A DNA stretch of 64,000 nucleotides. Source: Mycolicibacterium sp. YH-1. Its GTDB lineage: Bacteria; Actinomycetota; Actinomycetes; Mycobacteriales; Mycobacteriaceae. Made by a program: the position numbers and the translations under genes. The stretch spans positions 5,208,001 through 5,272,000 of the forward strand of contig NZ_CP092915.1 of assembly GCF_022557175.1 (NCBI RefSeq). The letters run 5' to 3'. The notes under the pieces were generated by a model that was not told where the DNA came from, did not search any database, and worked only from the letters and a program-made list of their open reading frames with translations. This document shows, piece by piece, positions 1 to 8,233 of this stretch (position 1 is its first letter; the number at the start of each line of letters is the position of its first letter).

Positions 1-1
1 A

Positions 2-919
2 GCGGGCGGCGGCTACTTTTTCCGCCAGCTGACCGACGGATCGATATCCGAGGCCGACGCGAAACAGGCACTGTGGGAGCTGATCTGGGCCGGCTGGGTC
101 ACCGGTGACACCTTCGGTCCGGTGCGCGCCCAACTGGCGGGCGCGGGGCGGCGCGGCGGCACCCATCGGCAGCGATCGCGTCCGCCGCGGCTGAGCCGGT
201 ACAGCGTGAGCCATGCCCAGACCCGCTCAACCGATCCGACCGTCGCGGGCCGCTGGTCGGCACTTCCGCCCGCCGAGCCGGCCTCCACCGTTCGCGCGCA
301 CTTCTACGCCGAACTCCTGATGAACCGGTACGGGGTGCTGACGAAGGGCGCGGCGCAGGGCGTGCCGGGCGGCTTCGCCATGCTCTACAAGGTGCTGACC
401 GCCTTCGAGGACGCCGGCCGCTGCCAGCGCGGCTACTTCGTCGAGTCATTGGGCGGGGCGCAGTTCGCGCTCGCGTCGACGGTCGACCGCCTGCGCACCC
501 ACATCGACGGGGTCGACGCTGGGCGGCGGGCGTACCGCGCCGTCGCGCTGGCCGCGGCCGATCCGGCCAATCCGTATGGCGCGGCACTGTCCTGGCCGTC
601 GGACACCGACGAGTCCGGGCACCGTCCCGGCCGCAAGGCGGGCGCCCTGGTCGTGCTGGTGGACGGCGAGCTGGCCTGGTTCCTGGAGCGCGGTGGCCGG
701 TCGCTGCTGTCGTTCACGAACGACACCGAGGCGCACGCGGCGGCCGCGGCCGCGCTGGCTGGCCTGGTCTCGGGTAGGCACCTGCAGTCCATGCTGGTCG
801 AACGAGTCAACGGCGTCCCGGTCCTCGAACCGGGGGTCGACCCCCAGCGCGGCCCGGTGCACGACGCGCTGATCGGCAGCGGTTTCTCCCGCACTCCGCG
901 GGGCCTACGCCTCCGCTGA
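2..919 (+). CDS. lhr: Lhr-family helicase, C-terminal part (5' end outside window)
   Basis: This is the last ~305 codons of the large superfamily 2 DNA helicase Lhr; the frame is open at the left edge. Mycobacterial Lhr is about 1,500 residues and works in DNA repair. The helicase core lies outside the window. What is visible is the conserved Lhr C-terminal domain, with the signature RGYFVESLGGAQFA near fragment residue 143 and a preceding block (HFYAELLMNRYGVLTKGAA) typical of the winged-helix part. The stop is TGA at 917-919. In M. tuberculosis lhr (Rv3296) also precedes nei (Rv3297). Here two genes, a DUF2834 protein and a flavoprotein, lie between them. Confidence 0.9.
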   Translation, partial: AGGGYFFRQLTDGSISEADAKQALWELIWAGWVTGDTFGPVRAQLAGAGRRGGTHRQRSRPPRLSRYSVSHAQTRSTDPTVAGRWSALPPAEPASTVRAHFYAELLMNRYGVLTKGAAQGVPGGFAMLYKVLTAFEDAGRCQRGYFVESLGGAQFALASTVDRLRTHIDGVDAGRRAYRAVALAAADPANPYGAALSWPSDTDESGHRPGRKAGALVVLVDGELAWFLERGGRSLLSFTNDTEAHAAAAAALAGLVSGRHLQSMLVERVNGVPVLEPGVDPQRGPVHDALIGSGFSRTPRGLRLR

Positions 920-927
920 CACGAAAG

Positions 928-945
928 TTTGTCAAAAGTGACAAA
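928..945. promoter_or_regulatory. Perfect inverted repeat upstream of the DUF2834 gene
   Basis: TTTGTCA and TGACAAA are perfect 7-bp arms with a 4-bp AAAG spacer. A weaker outer symmetry (ACGAA / TTCGT) extends the palindrome on both sides. It lies in the 55-bp gap between lhr and the DUF2834 gene, 30 bp before its ATG. The geometry fits a dimeric repressor operator. No candidate regulator gene is adjacent. Confidence 0.45.
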
Positions 946-974
946 ACCTTCGTTTGGCGAGCGATACTGACGGC

Positions 975-1463
975 ATGGTCTCGCTCATCGTTCACCTGGT
1001 TCTCGGCATCGCCGTCATCGCCTGGATTGTCCGGGCCAACCCGCAGGTCTTCTCGCGGCCCGCTGGCGGTCCGATGTTCTCGCCGTTGGAGATCGCCTTC
1101 TACGTCATCGGCGTGGCGTCGATTGGACTCGGCTACTACTTCAACCATCAGTTCGTCGCGGCGTACGCGGTCGAGGGCGGCAACCCCATCTGGGGCCCGG
1201 GCAGCTGGCAGCAGTTCATCGTGCTCGGCTACGACAATCCCGCGGCCGCCTCGGCCAGCCAGGACTACACCATCATCAACGTGATCCTGTTACCGCTGTT
1301 CACGATCGTCGACGGGTACCGACGCGGCATCCGACGCCCGTGGCTGTTCTTCGTGGCGAGCCTGTTCACCAGCTGCGCCTTCGCCTACGCGTTCTACTTC
1401 GCCGTCGTGGACCGCCAGTACCGTCACGAGAAGGCGGCCAAGCTGGACTCCATTCCCGCCTGA
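975..1463 (+). CDS. DUF2834-type small membrane protein
   Basis: A 162-residue hydrophobic protein resembling DUF2834 membrane proteins, whose function is unknown. About four membrane segments are visible: residues 3-20, 33-52, a stretch near 95-110 (VILLPLFTIVDGY) and one near 120-145. The C-terminal cytoplasmic tail is charged. The LLPLFTIVDGYRRGIRRPW block is the most family-like part. ATG 975 is chosen because the hydrophobic N-terminus starts immediately; an in-frame TTG at 954 would add seven residues and lies just downstream of an inverted repeat (928-945). It does not look translationally coupled to lhr. Confidence 0.7.
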   Translation: MVSLIVHLVLGIAVIAWIVRANPQVFSRPAGGPMFSPLEIAFYVIGVASIGLGYYFNHQFVAAYAVEGGNPIWGPGSWQQFIVLGYDNPAAASASQDYTIINVILLPLFTIVDGYRRGIRRPWLFFVASLFTSCAFAYAFYFAVVDRQYRHEKAAKLDSIPA

Positions 1464-1504
1464 CCCCCCAACCGAGCGCGTGCCACCCTGCCTACAGTGC
1501 AGGG

Positions 1505-2473
1505 ATGGCATTGCACACCGCACTGACCGACATGTTCGGCATCGAGCATCCGATAGTGCTGGCACCCATGGGCGGTGTCGCAGGAGGACTTCTGACCGCC
1601 GCGGTGTCCGAGGGCGGTGGGCTCGGGATGATCGGCAGCGGCGGTGGTGCACGCGACTGGATGCGGCGCGAGTGTGCCATCGCGCGCGATGGCACCGAGA
1701 AGCCCTGGGGCATAGGGCTGTTGTCGTGGGCGGTGGATCACGGCGCCATCGACTGCGCGATCGAGCAGCAGCCGGCAGCGATCATGCTGTCCTTCGGTGA
1801 CCCGACACCGTTCGTCGACGCGGTGCGGTCGGCGGGTATTCCGCTGATGATCCAGGTGACCACACTGGCCGACGCCCAGCGTGCGCTCGACCTGGGTGCC
1901 GATGTCGTTGTGGCCCAGGGCGCGGAGGCCGGCGGACACGGCGAGGGCCGCGGCACACTGCCGTTCGTACCCGCGGTGGTCGACGTGGCGGGCACGACGC
2001 CCGTGCTGGCCGCGGGCGGTATCGCCGACGGCCGCGGGCTGGCCGCCGCGGTGGTGCTCGGCGCGGCAGGCGCTGTGATCGGCACCCGCTTCGAGGTGAC
2101 GACCGAGGCGCTGCTGTCCGCCGAGGAACTCAAGGCGATCACCGCGGCGACGGCTGCCGACACCGTGCGCGACCGCGTGCTCGACATCGTTCGGGACTCA
2201 CCCTGGCCGGCCCGCTTCACCGCCAGGACGCTGCGCAACCGGTTCACCGACGCCTGGCACGACGACGAGGACGGGTTACAGACCGACGCCGACGCCAGGG
2301 TCGAGTTCCGCGAGGGTGTGGAACGTGGCGATCTCGACTACATGCCGATCTGGGCCGGTGAGGCCGTCGACCTGATCACCGAACTCGACACCGCCGCTGC
2401 CCTGGTCGCACGCATCGCCGACGAGGCCGCGCGCGCGATTTCCGGTGCGCACGACCGTATCCGCGGGGCGTGA
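1505..2473 (+). CDS. NAD(P)H-dependent flavin oxidoreductase, nitronate monooxygenase-like
   Basis: A 322-residue TIM-barrel FMN enzyme of the nitronate monooxygenase/2-nitropropane dioxygenase family, which oxidises nitronates or related anions with oxygen. The N-terminus has the expected IEHPIVLAPMGGVAGG loop. The barrel contains the GAEAGGHGEG phosphate/flavin loop with the family histidine, followed by GIADGRGLAAAVVLGAAGAVIGTRF, which holds the second FMN-phosphate motif (quoted here in part: AVIGTRF). ATG 1505 gives the usual family N-terminus; the frame is open further upstream but that would read through the DUF2834 gene. The true substrate cannot be read from sequence. nei follows after 18 bp on the same strand. 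Confidence 0.8.
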   Translation: MALHTALTDMFGIEHPIVLAPMGGVAGGLLTAAVSEGGGLGMIGSGGGARDWMRRECAIARDGTEKPWGIGLLSWAVDHGAIDCAIEQQPAAIMLSFGDPTPFVDAVRSAGIPLMIQVTTLADAQRALDLGADVVVAQGAEAGGHGEGRGTLPFVPAVVDVAGTTPVLAAGGIADGRGLAAAVVLGAAGAVIGTRFEVTTEALLSAEELKAITAATAADTVRDRVLDIVRDSPWPARFTARTLRNRFTDAWHDDEDGLQTDADARVEFREGVERGDLDYMPIWAGEAVDLITELDTAAALVARIADEAARAISGAHDRIRGA

Positions 2474-2491
2474 GGACGGTAGCGTGGCGGC

Positions 2492-3259
2492 ATGCCTGAG
2501 GGCGACACCGTCTACCGCACCGCGGCCAAGCTGCGCGATGCGCTGGTGGGCCGGGAACTGACCCGGTGCGACGTTCGGGTGCCGAAGTTCGCCACGGTGG
2601 ACCTGACGGGTGGTGTCGTCGATGAGGTCCTCAGTCGCGGCAAGCACCTCTTCATCCGTGTCGGCGGGGAGTCCGGGGCCAGCATCCACTCGCATCTGAA
2701 GATGGACGGCGCCTGGCTCATCGGCGGCCAGGCTCGCCGGACACCCGAGTTCAAGGTGCGGATCGTCCTGGAGACGGCCGACACTCGGGCCGTCGGCGTC
2801 GATCTCGGCGTGCTCGAGATCCTCGAACGCGAGCACGACATGGAGGCCGTCGCGCACCTCGGGCCCGACCTGCTCGACGACGCCTGGGAGCCGCGCGTCG
2901 CCGCGGCGAACCTGACGGCCGATCCGCAGCGGCCGCTGGCCGAGACGCTGCTGGATCAACGAGTGATGGCCGGGATCGGCAACGTCTACGCCAACGAACT
3001 GTGCTTCATCATGGGACACCTGCCCACCACGCCGGTCGGCCGCGTCAAGGACCCCCTGCGGGTGGTGCAGCGCGCCCGGGACATGCTGTGGCTCAACCGG
3101 TCCCGCGTGAATCGAGTCACCACCGGAGACACTCGACCCGGGCGTGACCTGTGGGTCTACGGCCGGGCCGGACGTCCGTGTCGACGGTGCGGCACCTCCA
3201 TCAGCTCGGACAACGCAGGCGATCGCATCGCGTTCTGGTGCCCCTCCTGCCAGACCTGA
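2492..3259 (+). CDS. nei: Endonuclease VIII-type DNA glycosylase/AP lyase
   Basis: A 255-residue Fpg/Nei-family base-excision repair glycosylase and beta-elimination lyase that removes oxidised bases. Mature residues Pro2 and Glu3 (MPEGDTVYR) are the catalytic nucleophile and acid. A conserved lysine lies in [11 protein letters not shown] near residue 53. The C-terminal zinc finger has four cysteines (CRRCG near 230 and WCPSC near 250). The H2TH region ([12 protein letters not shown]) is also present. It corresponds to Rv3297 (called nei, or Nei2 in some papers). It is convergent with the desaturase gene, with a strong palindrome in the gap. Confidence 0.92.
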   Translation: MPEGDTVYRTAAKLRDALVGRELTRCDVRVPKFATVDLTGGVVDEVLSRGKHLFIRVGGESGASIHSHLKMDGAWLIGGQARRTPEFKVRIVLETADTRAVGVDLGVLEILEREHDMEAVAHLGPDLLDDAWEPRVAAANLTADPQRPLAETLLDQRVMAGIGNVYANELCFIMGHLPTTPVGRVKDPLRVVQRARDMLWLNRSRVNRVTTGDTRPGRDLWVYGRAGRPCRRCGTSISSDNAGDRIAFWCPSCQT

Positions 3260-3260
3260 C

Positions 3261-3323
3261 CGCCGAACGTGAAGTTGTTGGCGAGACGCCTGCGTGGATT
3301 CGTCAACAACTTCACGTTCGGCG
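3261..3323. repeat. Intergenic palindromic element, copy 1
   Basis: A perfect 20-bp inverted repeat (3261-3280 with 3304-3323) around a 23-nt loop. The outer arm is CGCCGAACGTGAA, shared with three other copies in this window. The inner stem here is GTTGTTG/CAACAAC, different from the other copies but still fully paired. It starts two bases after the nei stop and ends seven bases before the desaturase stop, so it could act as a bidirectional terminator. No U-tract follows. Confidence 0.85.
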
Positions 3324-3330
3324 AGAGGGC

Positions 3331-4467
3331 CTAGTTCGGCAGGGCCAACTTGAAGATCTTGCGGATGACGGTGCCGAACTGCCTGGGCAGCGGACCCTTG
3401 TTGTAGGGCACGCCGTAGCGCTCGCAGATGTCCTGCACCTGGGGAGCGATCTCGGCGTGTCGGTGAGCCGGGATGTCGGGGAACAGGTGGTGCTCGATCT
3501 GGAATGACAGGTTGCCGCTCATGATGTGAAACAGCTTTCCACCCGTGAGGTTCGCCGATCCGAGGATCTGACGGAAGTACCACATGCCGCGACTCTCGTT
3601 CGCGGTCTCCTCCTTGGTGAATTCCTGTGTGCCGTCTGGGAAGTGGCCACAGAAGATGATCGAGTACGACCAGATGTTGCGGATCAGGTTGGCGGTCATG
3701 TTGCCGGTGAAGACCCACGGCGCGAAGGGGCCGGCGAGCAGCGGGAACGCAAGGTAGTCCTTGACTGTCTGGCGACTGACCTTGTGCCAGATGCCCGTGA
3801 GGGTCTCGCGCTTGTCGGCGATCGAGATCTCACCGGAGCGGATGCGCTCGGTCTCCAGTTCGTGCAGGGCGACGCCGTACTGGAAGAACACCATCAACAG
3901 GAATGCGTAGACGGGGTTGCCGAGGAAGTACGGCTTCCAGCGCTGGTCCTCGCTCATCCGGAGGATGCCGTAGCCGATGTCGCGGTCCATGTCGACGACG
4001 TTGGTGTAGGTGTGGTGCATGTAGTTGTGCGAGTGACGCCACTGATCGCTCGGGCACGCCGAGTCCCATTCGAAGTTGCGGCCCGTGAGCGCGGGGTCAC
4101 CCATCCAGTCGTACTGGCCGTGCATGACGTTGTGGCCGATCTCCATGTTGTCCAGGATCTTCGACGCGGCCAACATGGCGGTGCCGGCCAACCAGGCTGG
4201 CGGCAGCACGCCCGCGAACAGCAGTCCGCGACCGCCGACCTCCAGCGCCCGCTGCGCCTTGATGACGCGCCGGATGTAGGTGGCGTCGCGCGCGCCGAGA
4301 TCGGCGACGACACGCTCCCTGATGGCGTCGAGTTCGCGGCCGAAGGCCTCCGCGGTCTCGGGCGTCATGGTGACGGTCTTGCCGGCGACGGTCTTGGTGA
4401 TGGTCTTGGGTTCGGGGCGTTCGAGCGTGGGGCGTTCGGGCGTGGGGCGTTCGAGTGTGGCAGTCAT
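3331..4467 (-). CDS. Membrane acyl-CoA/acyl-lipid desaturase (DesA3-like)
   Basis: A 378-residue integral-membrane fatty acyl desaturase that places a double bond in acyl chains using a di-iron centre. The three histidine boxes are present: HNVMH near residue 112, HSHNYMHH near 145 and FQIEHHLF near 325. Hydrophobic pairs lie around residues 85-105 and 215-270. ATG 4467 is preceded by a strong GAAGGAG site. The N-terminus has a short Pro/Glu-rich repeat (RPTPERPTLERPEP). It is co-transcribed with the ferredoxin reductase 32 bp upstream, which would supply electrons, as with DesA3 and Rv3230c in M. tuberculosis. Fast growers carry several DesA3 paralogues, so the exact orthologue is not assigned. 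Confidence 0.88.
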   Translation of the reverse strand: MTATLERPTPERPTLERPEPKTITKTVAGKTVTMTPETAEAFGRELDAIRERVVADLGARDATYIRRVIKAQRALEVGGRGLLFAGVLPPAWLAGTAMLAASKILDNMEIGHNVMHGQYDWMGDPALTGRNFEWDSACPSDQWRHSHNYMHHTYTNVVDMDRDIGYGILRMSEDQRWKPYFLGNPVYAFLLMVFFQYGVALHELETERIRSGEISIADKRETLTGIWHKVSRQTVKDYLAFPLLAGPFAPWVFTGNMTANLIRNIWSYSIIFCGHFPDGTQEFTKEETANESRGMWYFRQILGSANLTGGKLFHIMSGNLSFQIEHHLFPDIPAHRHAEIAPQVQDICERYGVPYNKGPLPRQFGTVIRKIFKLALPN

Positions 4468-4499
4468 GGTGAACTCCTTCTCGGTTGAGATCGGTTGGG

Positions 4500-5585
4500 C
4501 TAGAGCGCCAGGGCGACGTCGCCGACCGGGGCGGTGACGCAGATCTGCACGTCCTCCCCGTCGGACGTCGACACGGCGCCGGTGATGAGGTTCTTGACCG
4601 CACCACTGGTCTTGCGGCGGGTGCAGGTGTGGCAGATGCCCATCCGGCATCCGCTCTCGGGTGTGAGCCCGGCGGCCTCGGCCTGCTCGAGCAGCGAGCG
4701 GCCGTCGTCGGTGATCTCGACGCCACTCTGCGCGAAGGTCACGGTGCCACCGGATGCCGCGGTCGGAGCCGCGAACACGGGCGGGACGAAGCTCTCGGAC
4801 CTCGCGTCCGGGCAGTGCCTCCGAACGGCCTCGACCAATGCTGGCGGACCGCAGACGAACACCGAGTCGGGGTTCGGCATCGCGAGCGCCAGGTGGTCGG
4901 CGTCGAAACGTCCGACGAGGTCTCCCGAGCCGCCCCGGGTGAACCCATGCAGGACCCGGACTCCGGTCATGGCCGCGAGCTGGTCGGCGTAGCAGGCGTC
5001 CGCCGGGGTGCGCGCGTAGTGAATGAATGCGATCTCGGCGCCGTCCTGATCGGTGTGCCGTTCGGCGACGAGTGTCCGCAGCATCGCCAGCACCGGCGTG
5101 ATGCCGCTGCCGCCGGAGACGAACAGAATGCGCTTGGGCCGCTCGGCGGGCAGGACGAAATCGCCGCCGACGGCCTCGAGCCCGACGACCATGCCGGGCC
5201 GCGCATTGCGGTGGAGGTGCCCTGAGACCAGTCCCCCGTCGTGTACGCCGACGGTCAGCTCGATCAGTCGGTCATTCTCGGCGTTGGCAGGTGAGTAGCA
5301 GCGGGTCCGTCGGCGGCCGTCGACCTCGACGGTGAGGTTGACGTGTTGGCCCGCCGCCAGGGTGCCGCGTTGAGTGAACACGGCGTTCGATTCCAGCGTA
5401 AGGGTGACGCTGCGCGGGGTGTCTCGCCGGACCGCGACGATCTTGGCGCGGGCATCACCCAGGGTCCAGGTGGGCTCGACCAGCTCGGTGTAGCGGTCGA
5501 CACCGTGGGGTCCGGCCAGGACGCTGACCAGGGCTGAGCGCAGCACTCGATCGCGGAGGCGCGGCTTCGAAGTTTCGGTGAACAT
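4500..5585 (-). CDS. Ferredoxin reductase partner of the desaturase
   Basis: A 361-residue oxidoreductase with an N-terminal FAD domain (RCYSPANAEN, the RxYS flavin motif, near residue 100), an NAD(P)H domain (FVSGGSGITPVLAM near 165) and a C-terminal plant-type [2Fe-2S] domain with GCRMGICHTCTRR and a last cysteine in VQICVTA. It resembles Rv3230c, which delivers electrons to DesA3. ATG 5585 is preferred. A GTG at 5651 would add 22 residues but lies inside the palindromic operator shared with the divergent TetR gene, so it is probably promoter DNA. Confidence 0.87.
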   Translation of the reverse strand: MFTETSKPRLRDRVLRSALVSVLAGPHGVDRYTELVEPTWTLGDARAKIVAVRRDTPRSVTLTLESNAVFTQRGTLAAGQHVNLTVEVDGRRRTRCYSPANAENDRLIELTVGVHDGGLVSGHLHRNARPGMVVGLEAVGGDFVLPAERPKRILFVSGGSGITPVLAMLRTLVAERHTDQDGAEIAFIHYARTPADACYADQLAAMTGVRVLHGFTRGGSGDLVGRFDADHLALAMPNPDSVFVCGPPALVEAVRRHCPDARSESFVPPVFAAPTAASGGTVTFAQSGVEITDDGRSLLEQAEAAGLTPESGCRMGICHTCTRRKTSGAVKNLITGAVSTSDGEDVQICVTAPVGDVALAL

Positions 5586-5640
5586 GTGTATACCGTCCGC
5601 CTCGTCGGTCCAGATCGTCAAGGGGTTTCCGCACGTTGTG

Positions 5641-5670
5641 GTACGGTTCACAAACAGTGAACAGTCGTAC
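5641..5670. promoter_or_regulatory. Palindromic operator between desaturase operon and TetR gene
   Basis: GTTCAC-AAACA-GTGAAC (5646-5662) is a perfect inverted repeat. It is embedded in outer arms GTACG (5641-5645) and CGTAC (5666-5670), giving a nearly 30-bp palindrome. It lies between the divergent desaturase operon and the TetR gene and overlaps the likely TetR start. The TGAAC/GTTCA core resembles my recollection of sites for TetR-type regulators of fatty acid desaturation such as Pseudomonas DesT. A role as the operator for the adjacent regulator is inferred. Confidence 0.6.
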
Positions 5671-6322
5671 TCCTAAGTCACAGTCGTCTCGCTCTCGGCG
5701 GGACGGCTTGTCACGTGAGGAACGGAAAGAGGTCACCCGACGAGCGATCGTCGACGCCGCTCTCGCGCTTCTGGAGAACCGCAGCTTCAGCGCGTTGAGC
5801 CTCCGTGAGGTGACCCGTGAGGCCGGTATCGTTCCCGCCGCGTTCTACCGGCACTTCGAGTCGATGGACGCGCTCGGCCTGGTCCTGATCGACGAGTCAT
5901 TCCGTGCGCTGCGCGACATGCTGCGCGGCGCCCGCGCGGGCAAACTCGACCCGAACCGGGTCATCGAATCGTCGGTCGACATCGTGATCGCGAGCGTCAA
6001 CGAGCGCCGCGAGCACTGGCGACTCATCGGCCGCGAACGCAACAGCGGAGTGACCGTGCTGCGGTACGCCATCCGCACCGAGATCCGCCTCATCACCTCT
6101 GAACTGGCGATCGACCTGACGCGCTTCCCCGGCCTGCACACGTGGAGCGGCGAGGACCTCAACATCCTGGCCACACTGATCGTCAACGCGATGATCTCGA
6201 TCGCCGAGGCCATTGAGGACGCCAAGGACGCGGCCGCCATCGAGGACGTTCGACGCACCGCGGTCAAGCAGCTGCGCCTCATCGTCGTCGGCATCACGGG
6301 GTGGCACAGCAGCACTCCCTGA
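5657..6322 (+). CDS. TetR-family regulator of the desaturase operon
   Basis: A 221-residue TetR repressor. The helix-turn-helix is at about residues 30-70 (SFSALSLREVTREAGIVPAAFYRHF) quoted in part as REAGIVPAAFYRHF. The rest is a ligand-binding all-helical domain with no recognised metal site. It is divergent from the desaturase/reductase operon, the arrangement of the DesT and FabR systems that sense saturated and unsaturated acyl-CoA. The GTG at 5657 is chosen by similarity of the basic leader to related proteins; an in-frame GTG at 5636 would add seven residues. The start codon lies inside the palindrome at 5641-5670, so autorepression is likely. Confidence 0.8.
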   Translation: MNSRTPKSQSSRSRRDGLSREERKEVTRRAIVDAALALLENRSFSALSLREVTREAGIVPAAFYRHFESMDALGLVLIDESFRALRDMLRGARAGKLDPNRVIESSVDIVIASVNERREHWRLIGRERNSGVTVLRYAIRTEIRLITSELAIDLTRFPGLHTWSGEDLNILATLIVNAMISIAEAIEDAKDAAAIEDVRRTAVKQLRLIVVGITGWHSSTP

Positions 6323-6358
6323 GTCGCGCATAGGGTCGGGCCAGACCGAGGAGAAACA

Positions 6359-7141
6359 ATGGCGAACCTGGAACTGTCCCGTCCGCGTCCGGACATCGTG
6401 GTGCTCACCCTGAACCGGCCCGACAAGCTCAACGCGTTGAACCACGGCCTGGTCGAGGATCTGCACGCCACACTCGATGACATCCGGGCTGACGACCAGT
6501 GCCGCGTCGTCGTCCTGACGGGTGCGGGCCGCGGATTCTGCTCGGGGCTGGACCTCACCGAACCGTCCCCGGACGCGGCCTCCGGTGGCCTGGAGTTTCC
6601 GCGTTCGGGTATGCGGTGGCAGGAGCGCATCGCCGAGCTGACCACGAAGTTGTCTCGCCTGCGGCAGCCGGTGATCGCGGCGGTCAATGGGCCGGCCTAC
6701 GGAGGTGGCTTCGCGCTGGCGCTGGCGTCAGACATTCGCATCGCCTCGGAGTCGGCCAGGTTCTGCACACAGTTCATCAAGTTGGGCCTGGGTGGCTGCG
6801 ATATCGGGGTGAGCTACACACTGCCGCGCATCGTCGGCGCGGGCCAGGCGTTCGACCTGATCCTCACGGCCCGCACGGTCGATGCCGCCGAGGCGCTCGA
6901 GCTCGGGCTCGTCTCACGACTCTCGGCGGGTTCGGTAGTCGAGGACGCACTGGCGCTGGCCGAAACACTGTGCGGCTACGGTAAGTTCGGGGTGGAGTCG
7001 ACCAAGCAGGTGCTGTGGGCCAACCTGGAGGCACCCAGCCTGGATGCGGCGTTGCAGGTGGAGAACCGCAGCCAGATCCTTGCGTCCACCAGCGGTGAGC
7101 TTCTAGAGGCGGCCGCGGCGTTCACGAAGCGGAAGGCCTAG
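6359..7141 (+). CDS. Enoyl-CoA hydratase/isomerase family protein
   Basis: A 260-residue crotonase-fold enzyme. The two oxyanion-hole segments are GAGRGFCSGLDL (near residue 60) and NGPAYGGGFALALASDIRIA (near 110). The second catalytic acid region reads GGCDIGVSY, with Asp where classical hydratases have Glu; this variant is common in actinobacterial family members. A GAGGAG ribosome site lies seven bases before ATG 6359. The substrate is unknown. It is followed after six bases by the threonine aldolase-like gene, so the two are probably co-transcribed. Confidence 0.82.
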   Translation: MANLELSRPRPDIVVLTLNRPDKLNALNHGLVEDLHATLDDIRADDQCRVVVLTGAGRGFCSGLDLTEPSPDAASGGLEFPRSGMRWQERIAELTTKLSRLRQPVIAAVNGPAYGGGFALALASDIRIASESARFCTQFIKLGLGGCDIGVSYTLPRIVGAGQAFDLILTARTVDAAEALELGLVSRLSAGSVVEDALALAETLCGYGKFGVESTKQVLWANLEAPSLDAALQVENRSQILASTSGELLEAAAAFTKRKA

Positions 7142-7147
7142 CCGGAC

Positions 7148-8233
7148 ATGACCCCCGCCTCGCTCCACGATCCCGACTGGCGCGGGTTCGCCAGCGACAA
7201 CTACGCCGGCGTCCACCAGGAGGTCCTAGATGCAATCGCCGCGGCGAACGGCGGCCATCAGGTCGCCTACGGTGAGGACGCCTACACCACCCAACTGCAG
7301 GACGTCGTCCGGCAGCACTTCGGCACCCGAGCGGAGACGTTCCCGGTGTTCAACGGCACGGGAGCCAACGTCGTGTCGCTCACGAGCCTGCTCCCCCGCT
7401 GGGGAGCGGTTGTCGCGGCGACGTCGGCGCACATCAACACCGACGAAGCGGGCGCCCCCGAACGGATGACGGGCATCAAACTGCTCACCGTGCCGACACC
7501 AGACGGCAAGCTCACCCCGGAGTTGATCGCCACCGAGGCCTGGGGGTGGGGCGACGAGCATCGCGCGCAGCCACTCGCGGTGAGCATCACGCAGACAACG
7601 GAACTCGGCACGGTGTACACACCCGACGAGGTGCGCGCGATCGCTGACTTCGCCCATGAACAGGGTATGGCGCTGCACATGGACGGCGCCCGACTGTGGA
7701 ACGCGGCCGCGGCGATCGGGGTCCCGTTGCGCGCGTTCACGACCGACGCGGGGGTCGACGTTCTCAGCATCGGCGGCACCAAGATTGGAGCGCTCGGCGC
7801 GGAGTCCGTCGTGGTTCTCGACCCGACCAGAACCACCGGCCTGATCTATCTACGCAAGTTGACGATGCAGCTCGCGAGCAAGATGCGGTTCATCTCCGCC
7901 CAGCTGCTCGCCCTTTTCGAGGACGACCTCGGTCTGCGCAGCGCCACAAACGCCAATGCGATGGCGCGGCGGCTCCGGCGCGCCCTTGAGGCAGGCATCG
8001 CCGATGGTGCGATCCGTGGGCTCGAGTTCATTCAACCGACGCAGGCGAACGCGATCTTCGCCACGTTGCCGACGGAGGCGGCCGATCGGATCCGCGAGCA
8101 CGTGCGCTTCTACGACTGGAACCGTGCCCGCGGCGAGGTGCGCTGGATGTGCGCGTGGGACACCACTGAGGCCGACGTCGACCACTTCGTAGAGGTCGTC
8201 CGCAGCGAACTCGACCGGCACTGGCGCGGCTAG
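7148..8233 (+). CDS. Threonine aldolase-family PLP enzyme
   Basis: A 361-residue fold-type I PLP enzyme of the beta-eliminating lyase/threonine aldolase family, which cleaves L-threonine or L-allo-threonine to glycine and acetaldehyde. Visible are the N-terminal SDNYAGVHQEV block, the Asp of LHMDGARLWNAA that pairs with the PLP nitrogen (near residue 178), and the Schiff-base lysine in SIGGTKIGALG near residue 211. Its stop codon overlaps that of the convergent SDR gene (sequence CTAG). Confidence 0.85.
   Translation: MTPASLHDPDWRGFASDNYAGVHQEVLDAIAAANGGHQVAYGEDAYTTQLQDVVRQHFGTRAETFPVFNGTGANVVSLTSLLPRWGAVVAATSAHINTDEAGAPERMTGIKLLTVPTPDGKLTPELIATEAWGWGDEHRAQPLAVSITQTTELGTVYTPDEVRAIADFAHEQGMALHMDGARLWNAAAAIGVPLRAFTTDAGVDVLSIGGTKIGALGAESVVVLDPTRTTGLIYLRKLTMQLASKMRFISAQLLALFEDDLGLRSATNANAMARRLRRALEAGIADGAIRGLEFIQPTQANAIFATLPTEAADRIREHVRFYDWNRARGEVRWMCAWDTTEADVDHFVEVVRSELDRHWRG

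Noticed and set aside
2276..3718. A 480-codon minus-strand open frame opposite the flavoprotein and nei genes
   Set aside because: It lies opposite well-identified coding genes, has low-complexity Arg/Gly/Asp/His composition typical of antisense frames in high-GC DNA, and matches no family.
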